Assembly: GCA_951812925.1 (NCBI GenBank)
Contig: OX638370.1
Span: forward strand, 110,312,897 to 110,376,896
Source of the DNA: Calliopum simillimum
Taxonomy: Eukaryota > Arthropoda > Insecta > Diptera > Lauxaniidae
DNA length: 64,000 bases
Direction: 5' to 3'
Shown here: positions 11,108 to 23,100 of the stretch, piece after piece
How the letters are laid out: each line of letters opens with the position of its first letter
How positions within the stretch are numbered: position 1 is the first letter of the stretch
Program-made: the position numbers and the translations under genes
Notes under the pieces: generated by a model
What the model was told of the DNA's origin: nothing
Seen by the model: only the letters and a program-made list of their open reading frames with translations
Databases searched by the model: none

Positions 11108-14100
11108 GTAAGTGTGACATGGTACCCCATTTCCATATTTATAGAAAAAAACAAAAAAACCTCAACACGAACACCCGCAATACCACCTACAGAACTACCA
11201 CCACAACAACAAAAACACCATCATCATAAAAAGGTTGAACGCATACACCAAAAAGAGCAGCAACGAAATGAAAAAAAAAATGAACTCAAAAAATTGCCGC
11301 CTTTAGCAAAAAAAGCCAAAAAAAAAAAAAAAACAAATCTATTAATTTCATGATAATTTCTTGACTAGGATTTACCACGCGCTCAGATTACAGTAATGGA
11401 GAAAAAAGCTATGCAGAAATCAACGAAAAAAAAGGAGCAATCATGCTGTGAAATTACCTACAATTTTGTCAATCAAATACCCCTACAGCTTTGATGTGGG
11501 TCATTGAAATGGTAATGAGGCTTTAAACAATTTCATGATATTGTATTATATAGCCCTCCCCCTAAGAGTTCTTTATTGAAATTTATAGGCGTCTTTAGCA
11601 CTTATTGTGCCATAGATTGTTTGTTCGAGAGATTTCGTTCACACTTTTTTGTATCAATAAGTGGTGGGTGCCATTGATCAGTGATAAAAATGAAAATATG
11701 CTTAAGTTGACTTAAGGCAAATGGAGTTATGCTCAATTTTCTACTACTCTTCATTATTGGAAATTATTACGTTCGAAAAAAGCACTAAGATTATTACTAC
11801 TGATAACTTGGTTTCCAAGCTTTCTGTGAAGACAATATTCCCGTCAAGAGAATTTTGGAACTAACGAGGTGACGATCCAACAGAAGTAATAAACATTTAC
11901 AAAGATGGGGTCGGAGCAGATATTTTTGTTTCCAACTCATACGAAAAACAATCATTTAAATTACCAAATGAATGTAGTATTTTTCAAACAAAAACTTTTG
12001 AAATTAACAAGGCGGTGACTAAACAGTTGTCAATTGAATTTAAAAAAAAATAAATGGTTTTATTTCTGAAATAAATTTTAGCAAATTAAGAAAACTAGTA
12101 GCGCCGGTGCCCAAGTTTCGGCCATTCACCCTACGACAAATAGAATTTTTCCAAAAGTATCGAAAACCATCCAAAATAGCGATAAAAGTTTAGAAGAATA
12201 AGAAACAAATCATCATTATCGGCAAATGTTGAAAAGTACGACGAAAACATCTAAAATATCGACAAAAGTCGAAAACTGACGAAAACATCTGAAATATCAG
12301 CTAGAATTCAAAAGTATCGAAAGACATCTAAATATCGGTAAAAGTTTAAAGGAATCGAAAATCACATAAAATATATAAATATCGATAGAAGTCCATAAAT
12401 ATCGAAAAACATCTAAAATATCGGTAAAAGTTCTAAAGTATCGAAACACATCTAAAATATCGATAAAAATCCAAAAGCATCGAAAAACATCCAAAATATT
12501 GAGAAAAGTTCAAAAGAATCGAAAATCACATAAAATATCTACATATCGATAAAAGTCCAAGAATATCGAAAAACATCTAAAATATCGGCAAAAGCCTTAA
12601 AGTATCGAAACACATCTAAAATATCGATAAAAGTTCAAAAGTATCGAAAAACATCCAAAATATTGAGAAAAGTATCAAAAGAATCGAAAATCACATAAAA
12701 TATCTGCATATCGATAAAAGTCCAAGAATATCGAAAAACATCTAAAATATCGGCAAAAGTCTTAAAGTATCGAAACACATCTAAAATATCGATAAAAGTT
12801 CAAAAGTATCGAAAAACATCCAAAATATTGAAAAAAGTCCAAAAGAATCGAAAATCACATAAAATATCTATGTATCGATAGAAGTCCAAAAATATCGAAA
12901 AATATCCGAAAATGTAGGTTAAGTTCAAAAAAATCGAAAAGCACATAAAATATCTAAATATCGATAAGAGTCCGAAAGTATCGAAAATATTCAGAATATA
13001 AAAAAGTCCAAAAGTATCAAATAACATCTAAAATATCGGTAAAGTCCAAAAAAATCGAAAAACAACTAAAATATCAAAATATCGATAGAAGTCCATATAT
13101 ATTGAAAACATCTAATATATCGGCAAAAGTTCGAAAGTATCGAAAAACATTAAAGATATTGACTCAAGTTCAAAAGTATCGAAAGACATTTAAAATATCG
13201 ATTAAAGTCCAAAAGTGTCGAAAATCACATAAAATATCTAAATATCAATAAAAGTCCAAAAATATCGAAAAACATCCAAAATATTGAGAAAAGTATCAAA
13301 AAACATCTAAAATATCGGTAAAGTCCAAAAGAATCGAAAAACACATAAAATATGTAAATATCAATAAAAGTCAAAAAATATTGAAAAACATCAAAAATAT
13401 CGGCAAAAGTCCTAAAGTATCAAAACACATCTGAAATATCGATATAAGTTCAAAAGTATCGAAAAACATCCAAAATATTGAGAAAGGTCCAAAAGAATCG
13501 AAAATCACATAAAATATCTAAATATCAATAGAAGTCCAAAAATATCGAAAAACTTACAAAATATTAAGAAAAGTTTAAAAAAAAACATCTAAAATATCGG
13601 TAAAGTCCAAAAGAATCGAAAAACACCTAAACTATCAAAATATCGATAGATGTTCATAAATATTGAAAACATCTAATATATCGGCAAAAATCCTTAAGTA
13701 TCGAAAAACATCCAAGATATTGAATAAAGTTCAAAAGTATCGAAAGACATTTAAAATATCGATTAAAGTCCAAATGTATCAAAAAACATCCAAAATGTTG
13801 ACAAAAGCCTAAAAGTATCGAAAAACAGTAGGAAATCCCTTTGTACGTTAGCTATTAAATCAAATTGCATTAAATCAAAAACAGTTTTAGAATGCTTTAC
13901 CGCTTTAACTTTCCTTAGCGAAACAAACCAAGGGCTGAATCGCCGCATCAGTGAATGTAGAATTCGTGGCGTAAAATCATGTATTTAGTAATGCGAAAAA
14001 CGTGTGAAACACATGATTTTACGTTCACGGATGCGTCGATTGCAGGTATCTCTTCAGTGGATGCCTTCGTATTGCAAAATTTTATTATATGAAAAGGCAA

Positions 14101-17100
14101 TAAATGGAGATCTTTTAAAAGCTCACCCCATTAAAATTCCAGCACCGCTTGAATATTTCTTCTCTTTAACCCCCGATGTGCATTTCGGCATTTCCACCAA
14201 AAGGTCCACAGTGAACCATAAAATTAAATCATCATATCTCTGATACTATTTAACGTACCTGAACAAGATTTGGTAGAGTAGAACGGGGTAATGTCGTGCA
14301 GGGGGTAATGTCGTGCACTGGCTGTTTTAGCCCAAAGGATTGAATGTTTTACTATCTGTTTGTAAGATAGGGACCTGCTGACCTACTGAGCTTATGCATA
14401 TAATACTAGCAATTTTCACCAGTTCGTTTCTACAGAGTAACCTTTTTTTCAAAACGCACGCTTTCGGGACGATAAAAGTGTTTTTTCATCGGGTTAGAAA
14501 AATAATTTTCCTTGCGGGAAAATATACCAGGTAAGTGTTTTCTGAAGCGAAATATCCTGCCAAAGAAAAGAAGTATTTGGTTTTCGAAAAAAATTTTGGG
14601 CTTCACCGAGTTATCGAAGTTGACCTTTAAAACGACCATTGGGGTAATGTCGTGCACATTCCCTTACACAAACACAATTTCTCGCTACACAAATGTTGTT
14701 ACACATGGATGTAACCAACGAAATTATCTTTCGATCGGATGCTTACTCGTTGCATTCGCTTGAGATGTACGGCTTTACGAGCATGTCAAAGTTGAGTGCA
14801 CGACATTGCCCCGTTCTACTCTACTTATGTAAAAACCACCAAGACAAACAATGTGTACTGGGAAAAATGGGGGTATCACGCCCCCACAAAAATCAGATAT
14901 GATGATCTCTAAAAATATTTATTGCACATGAATGAGATTTGATACATGTATGCAGAGCGCCAGGACAAATAATGTTCCCTGGGAAAATGAACGATGATAC
15001 GCCCCTAAAAAAAGAAATTCTTAATTTATAAGATTTGGTACAAATGTAAAATGGATAAGGACAAATGACATCCTTTGGAAAATTTTGTGATGCCACGTTA
15101 ACTTAACAAGATAAGGTGATCCAAAATTCACTGGAAAATCCTGGTTTTTGAAAAGATTTTCAATTTAAAATTTGTACGGTGGAAAAATGTCACGTTCATA
15201 TTGTCACGTATCGATTCAGATTATGAAAGAAAAGTACAGAAGATGTTTAAATCAAACAAAAGATATTATAAAGTAACATTATTGCATAAGATTCTAAAGT
15301 TAGTCACGCTAAAAAATTCTGAAATGTTTCGCTGAATTCTTATTTTCTTTGAATAGGCACGAAAGCTACTTCTATTTTTCTCACGTTCGTTTCGTGTATT
15401 TTTTTGCGTGTATTTTGGAACCAGGACTTCGCCTGCTACTAAAATTGGTACTAATTATTGTGAAAAGTAGGTAATATAAGTTAAAGTAAAAACTAAAATA
15501 AAAATATGTTTAACTTACACTTTTTTTGCACTTAAAATGTGTACGACGGTCACGTTCGTCACCACATGCAATAACTTGGTCTTAAACTAATCAATTTCAA
15601 TTTATAATTCTCTCTGCTAAGCAAATCTTTCAAAGAAAAATTCCAATTTGTTTGCTGAAAATAAAAGAAAAAAAAAGGGAGTTAACGAAACAGATGTTAA
15701 CGATTCCTACCGAGCTGGCACCACACATTTCGGTGTCGCAATAAACAAAAATATTCAGCTAAATATTTCTTCAGAATTTACAGCAGCAAAATGCTGACCA
15801 AGCGTCTGCTACACATCCGTGGTACGATTTGCTTTGAGTATCATATCACTTTGATATGGTACGAATAAAAAAAACAAAGAAAATAAAACAAAAGAAAATT
15901 ATTAAAAGTCACTCAATATATTTTATGAATTCTTCAGAAAGAATAGATTCAATTTAACTTCAGTAGAGTTAAGTTTTGTTTTAAATTTAGCTTGTAAAAT
16001 TAGTTTAAAAATAAAAAAATAAATAAAAATAAATTGTAATTAATATAAAGTTAACTGGCGCCCAACTAAAACAAAAAGGACACAAAATCTTTTGGAGCTT
16101 ATCAGCCCTTAGGAGCCACAGCATTAACGATTTTCAACGAACCTGAGTCACCGTCAACCAGCGGACAAAAAGGATTATTCGAAGGAATCGGTGTGGAGTC
16201 CAACAAAGAATGTTACTTCTAATGTAAGGAAAAATACAATTTTTTATTTTTTAAGAGTGAAAATTTAGAATTTAAGTAATTTCAATAAAAAAAATATAAG
16301 AAAAATTTGAATTTAAGTGAACTATCCAAATGAAAAAGAATAATTAAGAATTTTTAAGTGAAACTAAAAACTAGAGTTAAATTTAATTAAAATTTTTTAA
16401 GTTGAATAAAAGTGCTTCAGACAGCACCAAATTTTTTAGTGATTTCATCAAAGTGAATTATCTAACAACTGAATTTAAATTAAATTTCCTTGATTAATTT
16501 TTTTTTTTAAAACTAAAAGCTAGAGTTAAATTTAATTAAATTTTTAAATTGAGTAAAAGTGCTTCAAATAGCAATAAATTTTTAAGTGATTTTAGCAATG
16601 TGAATTGTTTAACAACTGAACTTAAATTAAACGTCCTTGATTAAATTTTTCAAATATAGAATTGCCCTAGTGATCATCTGGTTTAAATCGAATCGGAATC
16701 AAAGTTTTGAATTTAGTTAAAAAGAACAAAGAGCAATATGGCTAATCAAAACAATTTATTGCGGCCACCCATCCTAAACCCCAATCCTCCTGTTCCTCAG
16801 CAAAACCCTAATCCGCCTGTAGGAAATCCTCAACAACCCCAAGATCAACCACCTCAAAATCAACAACCACAACCTTTAATAATGTCTCAAGAATTACAAC
16901 AAGCTATAGCAAGTATAGCATTTGCAACCTTACAAAGAGAAGGTAGACAATTAGTTTCGTCAATAATAAACCCAAACGCAGACCAATTTAGCGGCGTTGA
17001 TCAAATTATTGATGTAGAGCATAGAGGAAATATGGGAGACTTAGACAAAATACCAGACATTGTCCGAGGCCTTAGGGGATTCGCAGGAAATGAAGGTGAA

Positions 17101-20100
17101 TTCACCTCATGGAAAAAAAGCGTTGAACGAGTTCTACAACTATATGAACCAATTAGAGGGACAAATAAATACTATGGAATACTGAACGAAATTAGAAACA
17201 AAATCACAGGACAGGCAGACAATGTGCTAGAATCGTATAACACTCCATTAAATTGGAACTGTATTATAAGATGTTTGATTACCCACTACGCAGACAAGAG
17301 AGACGTCACAACTTTGGAATATCAAATGACATCTCTTGTCCAAAATAGGCAAACTGTGCAGGAATTCTACCAGCAAGTTTATTCATGCCTATCTCTTATT
17401 TTAAATAAACTCGCGTCCCTTGAAGTAGGTACCGAAGCTATGAATATTTTATCAAAGACTTATAGAGACAAAGCCCTCGACACTTTCATTAGAGGTCTCA
17501 ACGGAGACATGCCCAGACTTTTAGGAATGAGAGAGCCTGCAGATTTACCTCAAGCTCTTTATTTGTGCCAAAAATTAGAAAATCAAGATTTTAGAGCGAA
17601 TTACGCCCACAATGTAAACACTAACACAAAGAAATACAACACACCTTCTCAACCACCATTACCCCCACGACGTAGCCACCAAATCCAACGCACACCATTC
17701 TACCCACAACTCACATATTTCCCACAAAATTCTATTCCAAACCAACATTATCCAGTTAACCAAATCCAACGCACACCATTTTATCCACAACTCACATATT
17801 TCCCACAAAATTCTATTCCAAACCAACGTTATCCAGTTAACCCAATCCAACAATACCATTATCCCAATTTTATACCACAACAAATAAGACAAAATTATGC
17901 TTATAACCAACCACCACCACGTCCTTTTGCACCCAAACCTCTACCTAGACCCGAACCTATGGAAATTGACCAAACTATTAAAACCCGAAATGTTAACTAT
18001 ATGAACAATCCAAGACCTAATCAATTTCAAGGGAAAAGGCCTTTACAACCTACGCAACATTTTCAGCAACAACCGAAGTTGCAAAGGAATTTCCATGTTT
18101 ATCCACAACATCCACTCCCAATTCCAAACAATTACATTTATGAACAAACCACACAAAATAACTTTCAAACTCAACAACAGCATCCATCAAATCTGGTGGA
18201 TAATAACAACGATCAAATTCATCATGTCGAAACAAATTCAGAATATCCACCGCAATTGGCAAATACCAATAATTTTTATGAACAAAATTTAGAAAGTTAT
18301 ATGAGAGAAATTCCAGAGCAAGTTGTGCAACAAGTTCAGGAAGTCCAACAATTGCAAACAGAAGAATATACAGATATACATTTTTTAGGTTAAACCAATC
18401 ATCATTACCCTTTATAAAATGCAAGCTAGATAACGGAAATATTATAAAGATACTAATAGACACAGGTTCCAACAAGAACTACATTCAGACAAATTTAATA
18501 AAAAACCCAAAGGAAAATGATGAAATATTTTTTGCCAACTCAATAGGAGGGCCAATTCAAATCTCACATCATGTTTATGCAAATCTTTTCGGTGAACCTA
18601 GCACTCCAATTAAATTCTTTTTACTCCCAACACTTAAATCCTTCCATGCAATAATAGGAAATGACAGCCTTAAGCAATTATCCGCAATTATATACACCGA
18701 ATATAATTATATGCTTATTAAAAATGGTAGAAAAATTAAAATACATCAACAGATTTCACAAGATGTTAATAATATTTCTATCAAAACGGATCATATGACG
18801 GAAAAACAAAAAGAATCAATTAAGGAACTCACAAGAAGATTCCGTAAATTATTTTTAGAACCAGATGAAAAACTGACGTACACAACCAGAGTAAAAGGTG
18901 AAATTAGAACTTCAACGGAAGATCCCGTTTATTCGAAAAGTTACCCTTACCCAGTTGCCCTCAAAGACGAGGTAGAGAAACAAATCAATGAATTACTCTC
19001 TAATGGCATTATACGACCTTCTCGGTCGCCATATAACTCTCCAGTTTGGGTTGTACCCAAAAAAATAGATTCTTCCGGAATAAGGAAATTTAGGCTCGTG
19101 ATAGACTATCGGAAACTAAATCAAGTAACGATAGCAGATAGATATCCCATACCCGAGATTAATGATGTTTTGACACAACTTGGGAACAATAAACTATTTT
19201 CGGTCATCGACCTCAAGAGTGGATTCCACCAAATACCATTAAAAGAGAAGGACGTTGAAAAAACTTCATTTTCCGTGTGTAATGGAAAATACGAATTCAC
19301 TAGACTCCCATTCGGACTCAAAAATGCTCCCTCCATTTTTCAACGAACTCTAGACGATATTTTACGAGAGCATATAGGGAAAATATGTTACGTCTATATA
19401 GACGACATACTCATTTTCGGAAAGAATGAAGAGGAACATCTTCAAAATGTAGCGAAAGTATTTCGAACTTTGGAGGAATCAAATATGAAAGTTCAACTAG
19501 ACAAATGTGAATTTCTCAAAACACAAGTTGAATTCTTAGGTTTTATTATATCAGATAACGGTATTAAGACAAATCCGAAAAAAATAGAAGCTATACTTAA
19601 TTTCCCGAAACCAAAAACCGTCAGAGATCTTAGATCATTTTTAGGTCTGTCCGGTTATTACCGTCGGTTTATACAAGATTATTCAAAAATAGCAAAACCC
19701 CTGACAGCCCTTTTAAGGGGGGAAGATGGCAATATGCCTAAGAATCAATCAAAGAAAAAATAAATCTTTCTCGATGATGTTGCCATTGAATCATTTGATA
19801 AAATAAAAAACTCATTAATCAGTCAAGATATTATACTAGCTTATCCCGATTTTCGCAAAGAATTTACTTTGACCACGGACGCATCAAACTATGCAATTGG
19901 TGCTGTCTTATCCCAAGACGACCGACCAATAGCTTTTATTTCAAGAACATTAAATAAAGCCGAAGAAAATTATGCGACGAATGAAAAAGAAATGCTCGCG
20001 ATAATTTGGGCTTTGAATAACTTAAGAAATTATTTATATGGTTCAGCTAGAGTCAAAATAGTAACAGATCACCAACCATTGACATATGCTCTTAGCAATA

Positions 20101-23100
20101 AAAACAATAATAGCAAAATGAAAAGGTGGAAAGCGACATTGGAAGAATATAATTATGTTCTTCAATACAAACCAGGCAAAACAAATGTTGTTGCTGACGC
20201 CCTTTCCAGACCACCGCAAATTAATTCTTTGACAGCTACCCAACATAGTGATGAGAGTTCATCACATAATCTAATTCAATTTGCAAACGCACCTATAAAC
20301 GTTTTCAAAAACCAAATATTTTTGAACTTAGACAATGATCCTACTTACAAATTTGAAATTGTTTTTCCTACATATCATAGGCACACTATAACCCAAACAG
20401 AATATTCACAACAAGATCTTATTAGTGTTCTAAAAAAATCCTTGAACCCATCTGTAGTTAATGGAATCTACACTGACGATAGAACTTTGGGAAAAATCCA
20501 GGAAATTTATCCAACTTATTTTAGGAATTACAAAATCAGATATGCACGAGATAAAATTATTGATCTCACTGACGAAACAGCACAGGAGACTGAAATATTA
20601 AAGGAACATAAACGAGCCCATAGGAATAGTAGAGAAAACAAAGTACAACTCTTAAAGAAATTTTATTTCCCCAATATGCAAACAAAAATTAATAGACTAG
20701 TAATGCAATGTAGTATCTGCAAAGAGCAAAAGTACGAAAGACACCCGAATAAGCCAATACTTAAAGCTACTCCAATCCCTCAATTCCCAGGACAGATAGT
20801 GCATATAGATTTATACTATATGGACAATAAAAAGATATTAACAGCTATCGACAAGTTTTCAAAATATGCAATGGCAAAAATAGTAAATTCACGAGCGGTG
20901 GAAGATATTAAAGAACCTCTAAGAGAATTAGTTACAGCATTTGGTTTCCCAAAAAGTATTGTTATTGACAACGAGAAATCATTAGCAGCAGCCCCGATAA
21001 AATTTATGCTAGAAGACCAATTTGGAATAGAGATCTTTAGAGCCCCTCCATATGTAAGCACTGTCAATGGACAAGTGGAAAGGTTTCATTCTACCCTTAG
21101 CGAAATGTTACGATGCGTCAAGGCGGAAAAAACATTTTCCTCATTTTCTGACCTTTTACACCAAACACTCTATAAATATAACAATTCCATTCACTCTACG
21201 ACGCATGCAAGACCTATAGAAGCATTTTTTGGCACAAGAGTAACAACTGACCAGGAACTTTTAGAGCAATTTAGACAAAACAATATAGGGAACCTAACGA
21301 AAAAACAAGAAGCAGATTTAAACTACCACAACAGAGATCGGGATTCATATAAAGATTATATTGAAGGACAAGTCATTTATGTGAGAAGAGATAAAAAACC
21401 GAGAAATAAAGGTTCAGCGAGATATAGAAAAGAAATAGTTAAAGAAAACAATCCAAGCACAGTTTTAACAATGAAAGGGAACATAATTCACAAAAGTTTA
21501 ATTCGGAATTGAATTTACACATTTCAGATTTTTGTTCGCTCTATGCAGAGCTGAATATCGGATTTTGGATTATACGAATTCTCCAATAGTAACCTTCGAA
21601 ATCGGAATTTCTAAGATCCAAAAGGGAACTTTTAAATTAATCCACGTTATAGAAATGGCAACCTACGAAGAAAGTTTAAAAAATTTAACAAGTTTTGTCA
21701 ACACCGATATCCACATCAACAATCCCTTCCTTCCTTTCATCCAGCAAGAAATAACTCAAATTGAATCCTGTATTAATCGCATCCGACCAACAAAAACCAA
21801 TAAAAGAGCCCTAGATGAACTAGGAAAGGCATGGAAATGGTTGGCAGGAAGTCCTGACCACCATGACCTTATCGTTATTCAAAGTTATATAAACAAGTTG
21901 TTAGACAATAATAACGAACAAGTTGTTATTAATAAAAATTTAATTGAAAGAATGAATAACATAACAAAAAGTAATAATAGAATTATATCATTTTTTAAGA
22001 GCAGTGATACTGCACAATTAGTTATAGGAATGAATTTGAAATTTAAGTTACAAATGTTAAGAAATGAAATAACAAACATTGAAAATGGAATTAATTGGGC
22101 AAAGGCCAACATTATAAACTCATTTTTGTTATCAAATAAGGAAATCTTTGAATTGGAAAAAGTTATTGAAAATGATAAAATACCCATTATAAATATAGAA
22201 GAATCACTTCAATTTGCCGAAGTAAAGGTTGCATCAAATACAACCAATATAATGTTTCTTATTAATTTGCCTATTACAAATAAAGAAAATTGTAAGGTAA
22301 TAAAATTAAAACCAATAAAAAGAAATAAAATCATTATGAAAATACCATATGAAAATATCATAAGATGTAATAATGAAATTTACGGAATAACACAAAATTG
22401 TAAGACTTTTAATAATTTATCTATTTGCAACAAGAATAGTATTGTTACATTAAATAAAGATAGCTGCACCGTACAACTTTTACAAGGAAAAACGACTTCA
22501 TGTTCGATAACGAATAACCAGCATATTCCAATGATAGAGGAACTTAGCCCCGGTACTCTTCTTTTAAATAATTTTAATGGATCAATTAAAATTGACAACG
22601 AAAGCATTAATCTGACCGGAACATTCATCATACAATATGAAAATCTCACAGTAATTGTAAACAATGAAGAATACATCTCCTCCAATAAAGTGATGCTCGA
22701 ACCAATGCCAGCCGTTGTTCAAACAAAAGAAATCTACTCATCAACTCAAGAAATACTGTCCCTCGAACTCATGAAGGAGTTAAATATGAACAACACAGAA
22801 AAAATAGAATTGATAAACGAAGATATAGAGTGGAAGTTTTATACAAATTCATCGCTCATAACAGTGGTTATCATAATTCTGGGATGCCTCCTTATAAAGC
22901 GAAAATTATGCAATATATCAAAAACAGTAAATTTAAAATCTACAGAAAATGATCATAAGGAAAGATTTCAAGAAATACTAACGGAGAATTCCAAAGGTGA
23001 ACGAGGACGTCCACATTTAAAGGGGGAAGAGTTAACGAAACAGATGTTAACGATTCCTACCGAGCTGGCACCACACATTTCGGTGTCGCAATAAACAAAA

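Noticed and set aside
10982..11353. 123-codon frame through the ASPP start exon
   Set aside because: After the GTAAGT at 11108 it turns into Lys/Gln low-complexity sequence; only the first 42 codons are called.
12297..13027. Phe/Asp-rich minus frames in the satellite
   Set aside because: Products of the tandem repeat.
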